Assembly: GCA_019614645.1 (NCBI GenBank)
Contig: JABWDB010000046.1
Span: 1,812,001-1,876,000, forward strand
Length of the DNA: 64,000 bases
Origin: Stratiolaelaps scimitus
Taxonomy: Eukaryota; Arthropoda; Arachnida; Mesostigmata; Laelapidae
Reading direction: 5' to 3'
The notes beneath the pieces are model-generated. The model was not told where the DNA came from and ran no database searches. It saw only the letters and a list, made by a program, of their open reading frames with translations. A program made the translations under genes and the position numbers. Positions 1 through 11,130 of this stretch are shown piece by piece (within the stretch, counting starts at the first letter, position 1; each line of letters opens with the position of its first letter).

Positions 1-455
1 GCACTGTGCGCTGTGGAACGGTTGCCGGAATTGAAGAGAGGCAATGTATGTTTCCAATCTCGAGCTTGGGGCCGCCACTGGTCAATAGCGATTTTACCTA
101 GACTCAAAAAGAAACTTCTTACACTTTTACTGGTTGACTGTGTGTAGGCTATATTTCACTCATTTGTTGAAATCCGGAACGACATTCGCACACAATGAAC
201 CGTTATGGTTTGCAGCAGTTACGACTGAGTGACTCTTTTACAAGATCGTTCAATGAATTGTTCCTATACAGAATGCAAACTTGATGAGAATTACTCATTT
301 TGCTATTGTTGTATTATTAACGCGCGCATTAATCAACAAACCTGCTTCAGAATAGACGTCTCATAGCGAAATCAGCAAATCAGAAAAAAAAAAAAAATCA
401 GCAAATAATTAGTGAAAGATAGAAATACATTGAGCACAATGAGCTGTCGATCAAG

Positions 456-461
<6 letters not shown>
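1..461. other. non-coding stretch, no gene seen
   Basis: I see no plausible coding exon here. A 14-base A run at 384-397 sits between two copies of the short string AATCAGCAAAT, so it may be the tail scar of an old retroposed insertion, but too little sequence remains to name it. Confidence 0.4.

Positions 462-506
<45 letters not shown>
462..506. repeat. (TA)n microsatellite
   Basis: Uninterrupted TA dinucleotide repeat of about 45 bases. Its translation (alternating Ile and Tyr) has no coding meaning. Confidence 0.95.
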
Positions 507-508
<2 letters not shown>

Positions 509-967
509 TAAGCATACATTGAAAATATTGATCGTTTCGACAAGAAGCTTAATTCTTGCTCCGTCGACAACGTTGTTATTTGTGCTGTTACTGCCGCTTA
601 AATTATGTACACACAACCAAACCACTGTATCGTTCAGTGTAATTAAAGACAGACGCTACAATAATAACAAGAATAATGTTTAATAATGGCATTGATTCAA
701 TACAATTCATCTCCAAAGCAGAAGTATAACCACAATCAGCTGAAACCTCTACAATCACAATCATGATTTGTTTTGTTTGTTATGCGGTCGCTGTCAACCT
801 GTGCAACTATTTTCAATGTAATGAACGACAAACTTTGATGTCCTCCGGCTCTCTTGCAAGGGGCTGAAATAGACGAGGTTCGTATGTACATGTATATGCA
901 GGTTATCCAAACAGTTGGTGATTGGCTAACGGGTCAGAGAGGCAAACGAAGCGGTCACCACCAAACG
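507..967. other. non-coding 3' flank
   Basis: AT-rich sequence on the downstream side of the minus-strand secreted-protein gene. No convincing exon. The nearest poly(A)-signal-like hexamer on the minus strand is ATTAAA at 679-684, about 780 bases past the stop codon, which is far but possible. Confidence 0.4.
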
Positions 968-1050
968 GGCCAAATAGGCCAAGTAGGCCAACCGTTGTTG
1001 GCCGAATAGGCCAACTCTTGTTGGCCGAATAGGCCAACTCTTGTTGTTGG
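968..1050. repeat. tandem repeat, 23-bp unit built on TTGGCC/GGCCAA
   Basis: Two identical 23-bp units (998-1020 and 1021-1043) follow a degenerate partial unit at 968-997. Each unit holds TTGGCC, AATA and GGCCAA, so it is itself a small inverted repeat. The array runs into a CTTGTTGTTGGCGG tail. It is an ordinary minisatellite, not a CRISPR array: there are no unique spacers. Confidence 0.8.
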
Positions 1051-1458
1051 CGGCTTGGCGAAGTGAGAAACAAATTGAGCCGTTATCATCTCCGGGCGAA
1101 TCTTCGGGATGCATCGCCAAATCAGGTTCCAACAGTCAATGTTATTCAATGCTTCGTTTGCATGCTAACGCCATTCGACTCGAGATCCTCAAAATGCATT
1201 TGATGCAGGCCAGAGTGCCAGCTGCTCAGGTGCTGCACAGTGTCTTGTCGTATGAGTAGATAGATATCCACGTATCAGAAGCGTCTATATGTATTATATG
1301 AAATATCAGTGATATCAAGCATCCTCAAGCGCACTAGACGTGTTACGTTGTCACGTATAACCAGCTTGATGATGATGCTGATAATGAGTCGTCGTCTGGA
1401 AGCTTTCCTCATGACTTATATCAACATGGAGCGAAGTTCCACGTTGATCGGAATTAAC
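1051..1458. other. 3' flank of the secreted-protein gene
   Basis: Sequence immediately downstream of the stop codon of the minus-strand gene. It probably contains its 3' untranslated region, but no AATAAA is visible on the minus strand here. Confidence 0.4.
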
Positions 1459-2211
1459 TCAGCCCTGGGCTTGAAGGCTCGACACCATACGCGCTAGTGG
1501 CGACAGCAGATTCTTGGGTGCGTTCTTGCCAGGTTTGATGGGCGCTGCCGCTTTGCCACAGTCCGCCGTCGGGAAAGCGGTGCACACCGTGTCCAGCAGG
1601 TCGCCGGCGTAGCCCTGAATGAGGTTGTCGACAAACTTGGCCGTATCCGCCCCGCACGGCGTCTTCACCGAGTCGATCATGCACATCCGCATGCTGGCGA
1701 ACGAGCAGCACGACTCCTTCAGCTGTTTCTTCTGGTCAGGCTTGCCGCCAGCCGACGTTTGCGCAGCAGCCTTCGTGACGGTTTGGTCGAGGACGGCGAC
1801 GAGCTGTGACATGCATCCGTGCAGCTGGACGCCATTCTCGTTTAGACACTTCGCGTGCTTGAGGTATTCCTTGTTCTTCGTGTGGCCCTCCTTGCACTTG
1901 CCGTTTACCTCGGCCTTGACCCCGTCGAGGAACAGGGTCACCATACCCTTGGGTAGACGGGGCAAGCATCGGTTACTGTAGTCCCGGGCGCACTTTTCCG
2001 AGGCCTGCTCCTTCGGGCATACGTCTTTGAGTTCGGCCGCAGTCATCGCTACCTTGGGTCCTGACGCGAAGATGATCAACTCGGCCCCGCATTTCTCCAG
2101 GCCGTCCTGAGTGCACATAGGGTCCTTCGCAGGACCAGCCAGGGCTGGCGGCGCGAAGCTCGCCAGCGCAACCACGGCTAGCGTTGGCAACCACGTCGTA
2201 AACGGAACCAT
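1459..2211 (-). CDS. secreted cysteine-rich protein, 27-kDa hemolymph-protein-like
   Basis: A single-exon frame of 250 residues. It opens at the first ATG after an in-frame TAA about 60 bases upstream, and that ATG has G at -3 and G at +4, a good context. The N-terminus is a typical signal peptide: a hydrophobic stretch (LPTLAVVALASF) ending in PALA before GPAKDP, so cleavage is likely near residue 25. The mature part has 14 cysteines, enough for seven disulfides, including an adjacent CC pair about residues 168-169, and no transmembrane segment. Size, signal peptide and spacing (for example KCLNENG followed 11 residues later by another Cys) recall the arthropod 27-kDa hemolymph glycoprotein family (DUF1397), but I cannot confirm this by search. 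The function of that family is poorly known. No neighbouring gene shares an obvious role. The frame is intact, and its codons are GC-rich compared with the flanks. Confidence is high that it is coding and moderate for the family. Confidence 0.85.
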   Translation of the reverse strand: MVPFTTWLPTLAVVALASFAPPALAGPAKDPMCTQDGLEKCGAELIIFASGPKVAMTAAELKDVCPKEQASEKCARDYSNRCLPRLPKGMVTLFLDGVKAEVNGKCKEGHTKNKEYLKHAKCLNENGVQLHGCMSQLVAVLDQTVTKAAAQTSAGGKPDQKKQLKESCCSFASMRMCMIDSVKTPCGADTAKFVDNLIQGYAGDLLDTVCTAFPTADCGKAAAPIKPGKNAPKNLLSPLARMVSSLQAQG

Positions 2212-2804
2212 GTCGATCACAGAATAGACCCGGCGAGCCCGGGTCTCGGTTCTTTATCAATGACTGCGTCGGCCCGCAAACAATCAGACTGATCATCGAT
2301 CAGGCTCCCCAGCGCCGTCTAGCGGAGAAGGTGCCAGCGAAGGCCCAACAAAACAGATATCGTAATCTGGAAAAATCACGTAGTTGACATCGGATCTTGA
2401 TAGCAGCAGTGCACGCACAGATCTAACTATAGTGATTTACGGCGAGCCTCCATTCCAAACCAACGGGTACTTCTCCATTGAAATGTCAACAGCACTGTCT
2501 AGTTAAGGATTTATCCAGTTTTCAACAAGCGAGGATCACTCCATTCACACAACGAGTACTTAAATTATTTTTCAATCGCATATTCCACTTGACCAAGACA
2601 TTATTAGTGAGCAATTATATCGACACAGAAAGTGTGTGCTGCGACCTTGTCAAAGTCCGAAGACTATTAATAGAATTGACGTCTGAGGGTCTGTGTCGAA
2701 TTACACCAACGTGTGACAAATATAAAAGGAGGGAAGGTTGAAAAATTGATGGAGGAATTACACTATTTCTATTATTAGTAAGAAATGCGAGTATTAGACT
2801 TAAC
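2212..2804. other. 5' flank of the secreted-protein gene; no gene seen
   Basis: On the minus strand, the 130 bases before the ATG hold two arthropod initiator-like strings (GATCAGTC near 2285 and GCAGTCATT near 2265) but no TATA box 30 bases upstream of either. The promoter is therefore not located with confidence. The rest is unremarkable AT-rich sequence. Confidence 0.3.
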
Positions 2805-2911
<107 letters not shown>

Positions 2912-3560
2912 TGAGCTCGAGGAAGGTGGTGCTATTTTTAGAGATTTCCTCAGTAAAGTTCGACACTGTGTCGTGCGCGCTGGCCATAAAAGCTGGTCCT
3001 TTATCTTTTCAGCGACATCGCGTCTATAGATGAGCGCAGAATAATATACACAGAAGCCGCGAGTGGTGCTTTGAAATAATTTACGGAGATGTCAGATACA
3101 TTCGCTTTCTTTTCATGAGACCTTTGATGGCTAGCTACCTACAGAATCGTTTGGTATTGAAACAAGTGGCGAACGCATTAGTCATCTTTACTCAGCCGAA
3201 CACAGTGTAGACATCGGTTGTTATAGAAAAATAACGGGATTAAGATATTGTTATGGGAGGGAGAGGGGGGTATCACGTCACCCTGCAGATCGCGTATCGT
3301 CATATCGTCGTGATCACGCGCAGCCTGGTGGGGTGGCATGATCGGGGGGGCAACTTTTATCTTGATATTGGGGAATACGGCAGCTTTCTGAGACAGCCTA
3401 TTGTTGATAACGAGTGATACAAGGGCCGATACAAGACGCTCGGTCGCATGCGGTTCGCTCACATCGTCTCAGCGACATCTCACGTGTACAAATCGTTTTT
3501 ACGGCACCGGTGTTGCAATCAGGCGGCTACAACTCAGCTTGAACTTTTTCTCAACCGCAG

Positions 3561-3605
<45 letters not shown>

Positions 3606-4507
3606 CACTTGTTTTTCTCTATGGTTATACCCTGTTTGTCGTGAGCAGACATGCCTTTGGCTAGCTTTGCCGAAGGCTACAATCACTTCTGTGTCGCTGC
3701 TTCTGGACGATATCGTTGTTTAGAGCTATTGTTGTTTACGAATGTTCGTTGAGTCGGTGTGCTGTGAATGCCAATTCGGCTTTCTAGATAACGCATACGA
3801 CAATTAGATACGAATTGTTGAATGCTAATGATTCACTAAGGTGTCTACTTATATCAAGAATATCTCCATAGATCAAGTCGAAAGACGAAGAAAAAACTGG
3901 ATATTTCATGAGGCGGAAAATGCCGAACCTTTGCCATTATACATTTGAATTGAACGCTATAACCTAATCTCTTGACTGGTGACAGTTGAATTCATTTTAG
4001 AAACGGCCCCAGCTCAGTCAACAGTCGCTGCCTGAAGGACCTTATGATTCATTCATTCAAACTGAGGTTTATATATGGAATTGCGGTATTTATAATGCTC
4101 TGAGTTCTCAGATAAAGAAATATTGAATGATGGTATTATCATATAGGTGTAATCCAACTAGATGTCCACAAGACCATTTGGGCATCATTTATTAATTGGC
4201 AATTTATCTGGTTCGACAGATTTCACTCGACCTGTGTCATAACATAATTTATAGTTATTCTGATGTGCCTTTATACGATTTTTTCCTTAAGGCCAGGCGT
4301 CGGCTTTACGTTACAGTGTCCACAACCCTAGACGTCCGATCAGTGACGGTTTCTCAATTTTCCCTACAGATTTCGGCAGCGTGGCCACAATTCCGAGCTG
4401 GATCAACATCAGACATAACACCCGGTTGCTTTCGTGTTCAGCCACCCGCCAATTCTACATTCGGCAAAGTCTGAAATAGGCCGCTCGATGAACTATGATG
4501 TAGTTTC
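2912..4507. other. gene-poor stretch
   Basis: AT-rich sequence with no convincing exon on either strand. It contains a second (TA)n tract at 3565-3602. Nothing else repeated was recognised. Confidence 0.4.
3565..3602. repeat. (TA)n microsatellite
   Basis: Uninterrupted TA repeat of about 38 bases. Confidence 0.95.
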
Positions 4508-5038
4508 GTGCCGCGGTTGTATCTCCCGAACCACATACGAAGCATACGAATACATCAATGCGCTCACACCCTCGTCTGGAACAGCGCCCCTCTATACAGA
4601 GATGATTTCCTTTGTGACCGCGTCCTGTTGAACCCTTTCGTGCCTGGTCGTTCACTGCTTTCGATGGTTGTCGATGCGTTTGATGTTCGTTCGCGTGTCA
4701 TCAGCGCTGTTCCCGCTACTGCCACCGCCGCCGCCGCCGAAGGAGACAGGCAAGAGAGATGTGACGGTACCGGGCTGTATTCCTCTGCGGGCTCCCCCAC
4801 CTACACACCGACAATAGCAGTCGAAGCAAAACGAACGAGGAGACCGACCTCCTTCGCGATTTCCCAGCGCTCCACTAGCCGCAGTGGTCTGTCGCAACCG
4901 CAAACATGCGCTGAGGTGACGAGAATCAAAATGGCTAGGTACGACGCGTGCGAACAGGCCGGTGGCCCTTTGAGCCGTCAGGCTCCGACATCCATCGACA
5001 GACGTACTGTCCTCGTGTCGACTGCCGCCCTCCGCTGA
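4508..5038 (+). other. GC-rich block with an unassigned 176-codon frame
   Basis: The plus strand is open for 176 codons, and the minus strand is also open for 78 codons (4564-4800) across a GCC/CGC-rich centre (4718-4740). Neither translation shows a domain, signal peptide or membrane span I recognise. Openness on both strands is what GC-rich sequence produces by chance, so I treat this as a possible promoter or first-exon region rather than a gene. The minus frame, starting GEPAEEYSPVPSH, is the more protein-like of the two. Confidence 0.2.
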
Positions 5039-5560
5039 AGCAGTGGATGTGGTGGAACTTTGTCATCGCCAGAGTCGTGATGACAAAAAATCGCACACAC
5101 CAGGCTCGCTCTTGCCGAACTCAGGTTCGTTTCAGGAAAATGTATTCTTAACTGAGACAGTCGTCTGGCCAAACTCGTACTTGCTCGAATGCAAGAGCCG
5201 AGTTGGCTCAGCTCTCGAAAAACGTGTCCAAAGCTATTATGTAACCTATGTTGTTAACGAATTTGCGAACGTTAACGAACAAAGCGTACATGCCAATGAA
5301 GAGGTCTTCGATACGCGCGACATCAAATGCGCGTACTTGTTATGGCCAGATGACGGTGCTGTGTCATGAGGCGAGGAGAGTGGTTTCAGCAATCCTTGCG
5401 GCGTTCCTTAGATACGTCCTCTGCTACCCGGCAGGATTTGGGATCACGCGACTACACTCGCGTAACCTTCCAGCCCCGCACTGTTCCACAGTAATGGGGC
5501 AATGACCCCACAGAGCGATACGCTAACATCTACACAATCCGCACACTCGCGGCCAGATGC

Positions 5561-5593
<33 letters not shown>

Positions 5594-5859
5594 CGTATGC
5601 CAGGAATGAAGATGGCTATCCAATCGCCAACATCGTCGTTCTGCAGCAGAAACGCTGCAGAAATATCGAGGGGTCGAAAAGACGGGATCCCTATATTTTG
5701 TCTGGGCCACCGTTCACTTCATTTTTGTCCATCTCTCTCTACTCCGCCCAGTTGTTCCTCTACGTCAGAGTAGGACGAGATAGGTCAAAGGAAATGGCAG
5801 AAAGCAGAGAAAATCGTTGGCGAAATAGGTCCAACCTAACCTCGGAAGTTCCAACCTAA
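5039..5859. other. no gene seen; (TA)n at 5561-5593
   Basis: No convincing exon. A 33-base TA tract lies at 5561-5593. The string TTCCAACCTAAC occurs at 5848-5859, shortly after a similar GTCCAACCTAAC, and is too short to be telomeric. Confidence 0.4.
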
Positions 5860-6590
5860 CGCCGGCGAATGCAGCGAGCATCAATGGTGATGCCACCGAC
5901 GACGACGACGAGAACAGCATAAAGACGGAAGCTTCTGCACGAGCGGAAGAAACAGCGGCAGTGGCGGCGGCGCCGGCGGCCACGCAAGCAGTTGTCTCGC
6001 AGAGGTCTCAAATGGCCTGCTGTAATGATGGTGGCGGGCTGCACCCGACAACGAGAAGAGGGGGATTACCGGCGCGAGGCAGACGACAGTGACAGAGGCA
6101 AATAGCAGGCCGTTGCCGGCGTGGCGCACAAATGGAGGCGCGTCGCTGAGCAGCGTTACATCATCGTTCGCTTCACTCCAAACACTCGAAACACAAACCG
6201 GAACGATGGGCGACAACGATTGCGAGGTGTTTGGCATGCCCTTTCTTCCTTAACAAGAGGAAAATTGCCAGCCGATGTAACGAGCCTTGCAGGCAAGTGG
6301 CAGGGGATGGTTGGGGGGTTGCTTGGGGGTAGCGGACGCTGATGCGCGCAGGGCAAAACGAAAGGAGAGGACGTGTCCATGCTGTTGGTTCGAGAGAAGG
6401 ACGGGGGCTGAAGGCAAGACCCCGGTTCGGTCCTGGACGCGCGTCGGCGTAGACAACGATTGAAGAAGACGTCGTGGCCATGGAAGCTACAGAATCCGAG
6501 GGCGGCCGGCAGCGGAGCCAGCTGCGACGGTGATGATTTCTCGTCGACTCGATGATTGCGTGAAGATGAGTGCAAGTGCCCAGGAGTTAA
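5860..6590. promoter_or_regulatory. GC/CpG-rich block, candidate promoter or 5' region
   Basis: This block is rich in CG and in short GAC/GCG trinucleotide runs (5889-5915, 5950-5985). Several overlapping frames of 60-139 codons are open on both strands with no recognisable domain. This fits a CpG-rich regulatory region or untranslated first exon of an unseen gene. No TATA box or strong splice donor was located. Confidence 0.25.
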
Positions 6591-6919
6591 GTGATAAAGC
6601 GAAAAAGAAACGGGACCAAGTCAAAGTGGTTGAACAACGTCGTTGGCGCATCGTTCTACGGTGAACAGTGTTCTGAGCCAGCGATGATGTCCGAGGCGGA
6701 CCGTGTGCTTTCAGCCGGAACGTCCGAGGGAGAATGGAAGTCAAATAAATGGACGAAGCGTTGCCAACTGCTGGGATAGCGGAGGAGGGTCACACCGGCG
6801 TGACGGTGTCAATTGGCGAAAGAAAAAACTCTTCGCGACCAATATTGAAGAAGCAAATTACTTACATATTATTATTATATACGTATTGTTTAGATAGTGG
6901 CCCTTCATGGCTAAGTAAC

Positions 6920-7060
6920 GGTAAAGGTTTTATTGGTTTATTAAAGGAGCTGCAATTTTACAATGCTTAAGCTCTCTTATATGTCACGCAGCGGGGCTCG
7001 AACCTGCGGTCTCTGGCTTCCGGTAACCAGAGACTTAGCCGTCCAAGCCACCGCGCTGAC
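6920..7060 (-). mobile_element. tRNA-derived SINE, family B, head and tail
   Basis: Read on the minus strand, 7060-6983 is a tRNA-like head. It has an A-box-like TGGCTTGGACGG, a B-box GGTTCGAGCCC, and an 8-bp anticodon-arm-like stem (GTCTCTGG/CCAGAGAC). The acceptor stem pairs at only about four of seven positions and the anticodon loop is too large, so it is not a working tRNA. It runs directly into a tail (6982-6920) that recurs without an intact head at 15061-15120 and 34497-34561. A tRNA head joined to a repeated tail is the mark of a SINE. Confidence 0.65.
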
Positions 7061-8841
7061 ATTTATGATAGGTGTATAAATATGTTCGCCAGCTATGAAT
7101 GACAAGCATCATCGATATTTTGAGAGCAATGAATGCTCAGAAAGCATAGTGCAGACCGCTCAGTGATCAGCAGGTTGGCACGTCCATTAGCTTGTGTGCG
7201 TTATTTACACCGTTATTTTTTTGGATGCAGATAACGTGCTGATGTCGTTCGGCAACCTTGCCACGAAGAAGCATATCAGTCGATGTTTACAATATTGATT
7301 CTCGATTGAATCGTGCGTAATAAAAAGATTAGCTGATGACTTACTGTCCCTGTCGGCAGAATCAGATAAAAATAGTGTTCCTGCAACGCGCCAACTAGAC
7401 AAATTCTCCTCAACACCTTGTTCTATGTTGACGATCTTGATAACCACTAGGCATCGAGGGGGTTTTATTTCACTTGCATATGTGCGCCATAAAATAAAAA
7501 AGCATTACCAATGATATCTGCGTAACACTGTCGTCGCGAATGATAGACACCCATCGTCATTCGACAAGAACAAACAAACTAACATTGATTGAGTATAAAG
7601 AGAAACGAAGAGAGAGAATTCCAACAGATCGTAAAATTAGCTGGGACTGGGTGTGGTAAGATTGTTCATCACAACGCCGACCTTGTCGATTCATTTTCTT
7701 TGCTTGATCGCTTACAGGACCACAAAAGCTTAATAAACCTGGTTCGAACAGACACGGCCGTACGGCCATACACGCACGGACACACACGCGATATGAGTCC
7801 CCCCCCGAAACCACTTTCAGATTTAGACGAGCGTGGCGTACAAACGTGTAAATCAATGGACGAGCGCCCGCCGCAACACGCATAGAACTAACTGTATATA
7901 TATATATATTCGTGATTGTGACATCTGGACACCACAGCCACTACCTGATATCGATTACAGCAATAGATTGTATTGTTGACTTCCCCAGTGGGCGGCCACA
8001 CAGACAGACCCCATCGACCGTTCGCAGGCGCTCGCCCGGGGGCCCCCGACGTCGTCAGATTTGTTGGGTCCAACGGACATCTCAAAAGACAATTGCCCTT
8101 CGGCTGTTTCCATTGCGGCTGTGTCCACGGCTATCGCAGTGGACGCGTTTCGTCGAAACGCAACATGGTGGTGATGGCGGATGATGATGATGATGAATGC
8201 TAAAAATGTACAGATAGATGTTGCCTTCCCGAGCCAACGCCGGACTATTAATGGCACGCAGGCGCCAGACAAATATTGACAGCGTCGCCGACGCTGGCTG
8301 GTGATCAGTTGTCGCTACGGGCTTCTGGAGAGATACGGCCATTATAATAATAATAATAATAATAATGATTATCGTACAAACATGTGCGTCCGAAGACCGA
8401 CGGCAAGGAGTGCTGATGAAAGTGACAACAACAACGATGACGAGGTGCACTTTGCTGTATTTTGCCATCATTCGTGCGGGTGTCATGCGTTCTTCTGGAA
8501 CAACGCCGCGAGCATTTGTACACTATATATATATATATATGGTATCTATGTGGACTTGGATGAGGCGGGGAACGGAGCTAAAGGACCCAAAGATAGCACA
8601 GCAGATGAAATAGTCTTTGAGATGGGAAGTGACTTGGGTGGCACACACTAAAAACAGTCGGCCGCCAGATGCTTCGCCTGCATTCATATATATCACCTGT
8701 GATGGCTTACGAGACGAGGTGTTTTCAAGTGTCCCCTTTGGATCTTGGGTGTGGTACACGTAGCTTGCATTGGCCAGAAGCATTGGATCGAAGATTTGGA
8801 GATAATTGGTCTGCCTTCGGCAGATGATTACTGATTTGTTG
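7061..8841. other. gene-poor stretch with short microsatellites
   Basis: No supported exon. Holds an (AAT)n tract at 8343-8367 and a short (TA)n at 8522-8540. Short frames around 7970-8200 lie in a moderately GC-rich patch and show no recognisable domain. Confidence 0.35.
8343..8367. repeat. (AAT)n microsatellite
   Basis: About eight AAT units. The minus-strand translation is a tyrosine run and the plus-strand translation an asparagine run. Confidence 0.9.
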
Positions 8842-8960
8842 CCACGGTGGCCTGGGAGGTGGGCAGGGCGGACGTACAAGCCTACACACGGCATTCATCC
8901 TGAGGTCCCGGGTTCGATCCTCAGTTGAGACGTGGTGGTGTTACCTCACTGCGTGAAGAC
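8842..8960 (+). mobile_element. tRNA-derived SINE head, plus orientation
   Basis: A CACGGTGGCCTGGGAGGTGG start (A-box-like) is followed 60 bases later by a canonical B-box, GGGTTCGATCCTC, at 8910-8922. Its layout matches the neighbouring element on the other strand. The tail is not well defined. Confidence 0.5.
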
Positions 8961-9057
8961 CGATACGCGCGCTAGCCGTATTCTAGTCCAATGGCTTCCA
9001 TTCTAGGAGCAACCTCCTTTAGTGGGCAGGGGGGGGGGGCACTACTGAATATTAATT

Positions 9058-9166
9058 TTCTGAACCCCTTTAAAACGCAAGTGCTCAACGGTCGGGATCG
9101 AACCCATGCATGTCGCCTCCGCTCGCTAGCCACACACGAATGCACCACCAGGCCGCCGTGCTCGAC
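9058..9166 (-). mobile_element. tRNA-derived SINE, family A-like
   Basis: On the minus strand it starts GTCGAGCACGGCGGCCTGG, has a B-box GGGTTCGATCCC (9094-9106) and continues into a TTTTAAAGGGG tail start, the same order as the copy at 22022-22206. It converges with the plus-strand SINE head at 8842-8960, leaving a 100-base gap that includes a run of ten Gs near 9031-9040. Confidence 0.55.
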
Positions 9167-10472
9167 ACCACTGAAATAAGCTAAATGTTGCTGGGTGACG
9201 TTGCCGGGTGCATTTGAGCCACACAATACGCGGATGTTTAGCGTCGGACGTCAACCTATGTAACGGACCCGTGTTATCGCCTATCGTGTCAAATATTGGA
9301 CTTAATAGATCTGCTATTTCTGATAGCCTAGATTACCTCTAGTTCTCTGCAAAACTGGTCTCTCCCCCTCCCGCGTCCTGCTCTGGCTTTTTGAACTTTT
9401 CGCCATACTTCGAAATGGTTTTAGCAAAGCGCCCGCCAGCCGGAAGTGGATCTGTGTGCAAATTGAATTAAGAACGATTCATTTTAATCTCAATAATACT
9501 TTGAATTCGCTTTGGGGGCCATATCCGAGACCAGTCCCCGCCCTGCCGCCACCAAGTTGCTCGGATCCCTCTGACCATCGAATGGTTGGCAATGGCCGAC
9601 TGTTCGACGGGTGCTTCGACGCACTGTTCGCGCACGCTTGACTTCGAGCCGGGAAGGGAGCGACTGAAAGCTGTTCGAATGGACTTGTGGAGTCGAAATG
9701 AATTCCATCTCAGCGGCAGGGCTTCCTCCTCGCTCAGCCGAACGCGTCCTCTGGGACACGTCGACTGACGGTCAGACGCCGATGAGAGGGAGACCCAGGA
9801 GGCAGCTTCATCCCTGCCTCAGATTTCCTTGAAAACTCCAATTCGACTTGCGATGGCCACCGCTACCGCCAGCAGCACCTAACTATTATCCCACATTGGC
9901 GGCCTGTGATTTTCGATCACTGTCCGTGTACTCATGCCAAGATTGCGCGGATAAAAGTTATATATCACACACGATCTGCCCTCGTGAATACTGAGATGCG
10001 GTGCTGAGTCTTGCAGTCGAGTCGATTCGTCGCACTGCGTTATGAAGGATGTAATGTGTATGTAGACGTTACATTGAGTAGGCTTGCAGCGTCGTGAAGC
10101 TGACATATAATGTTTAAGCTATACAAAACGAAAGCCTTCTGTTTCGCGTGGTCGGTTTTGAGCCACCCTCGTTCCCCGTAGGTCCTCAGGGCTGCCTCAG
10201 AGTGAATTAGATAAACTGTCATATATAGACTTGTATGCAATAAAAAAAAACTACTCGTGCATTGCACATCGCCTGACAGTACGTCTATGTCAATTAACGT
10301 TATGCCCATGTAGTAATTTGATAATTAACTCGTTTATAAATCAATCAATCAATCACAATCAATGCCATGTATTATAACCATAAACAGGTGTTTATGATGA
10401 TGAGTCCGGGATCGAAATGTGCACCTGGTGCACATGGGAGGTGAGCGTCCTTTTCGATTGCCCTAAGTAATG
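9167..10472. other. no gene seen
   Basis: Mixed-composition sequence. Frames up to 89 codons at 9490-9770 and 10040-10310 show no recognisable features. A perfect 8-bp inverted repeat (ATGTGCAC/GTGCACAT) with a 3-base loop lies at 10417-10435. Confidence 0.35.
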
Positions 10473-10543
10473 ATTATTATTATATAATAATAATAATAAT
10501 AATATAATAATATAATAATATAATAATAATAATAATAATAATG
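10473..10543. repeat. (AAT)n microsatellite, interrupted
   Basis: TAATAA-type trinucleotide repeat of about 70 bases with interruptions. Confidence 0.9.
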
Positions 10544-10779
10544 ATCTTGATTCTCCTGCTCTTGCTGCACCGCACCGCATTCATTGGCCTTCCAAGTGAA
10601 AACTTACTGGGTACTGTAGTCCTCGTGTGAAAACGCATTGGCCCGCCGAATATCGATGGATGTATTATACTATGATTATACGTGGCCGTGTGTACGCCCC
10701 CTAAAAAATTCATCCTCACCGCGGCCGTGCCGCATTCCACGGTGCGGTACATTGCTGACCACTGAGAGCGGAGTGTATA

Positions 10780-11130
10780 GTGAGATTGCGAGATATAGTG
10801 GATAGATTGATAGATAAGGCCTCGGGAGAACTTGACTTCGGCGGCTTGGTTTCGTGCGAGCTGGACACAGGCCGCCTTCGAAGAGGAGGATCGGCCCTGG
10901 CTCGTGGAATGACGCTGGCAGAGACGGCTTCGTTTCATTGGAACTCGACAGTCGGCTGTTCGCTGGCGTTTCGCGGACCCCCCCGCGTCGCCGGGGGTCT
11001 CTGGCCGGCCCGGGGGTCCAGCCAGTGATAGCGGCGATAGAGGAAATACCTGACCTTCTCTCACTGCCGCCTCCCTTGTCCACATCTTCCTGAGACCCTG
11101 AACGACGGCGTCCTGCCTCCCAAAACATGA
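10780..11130. promoter_or_regulatory. GC-rich block
   Basis: GC-rich core, including a CCCCCCGCG/GCCGGGGGTC patch at 10979-11015. Frames are open on both strands: a minus-strand frame extends to 238 codons, but its far end is only (AAT)n. No domain recognised. Possibly an exon or promoter of an unseen gene. Confidence 0.2.

Noticed and set aside
968..1050. CRISPR-like array
   Set aside because: The 23-bp units are directly adjacent with no spacers, and the window is eukaryotic.
5830..5860. Telomere-like CCTAAC strings
   Set aside because: Only single copies spaced apart, not a tandem array, so neither telomeric nor interstitial telomeric repeat.
6983..7060. A working tRNA gene on the minus strand
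   Set aside because: The B-box and anticodon-arm-like stem are present, but the acceptor stem pairs poorly, the anticodon loop is oversized, and the unit is fused to a tail repeated elsewhere. It is a SINE head.
10397..10435. Hammerhead-ribozyme-like order: GATGAG, GAAA, then a hairpin
   Set aside because: The conserved CTGATGA is not intact, stem II cannot pair beyond one or two positions, and no complementary stem I is seen. Only the small GTGCAC hairpin is real.
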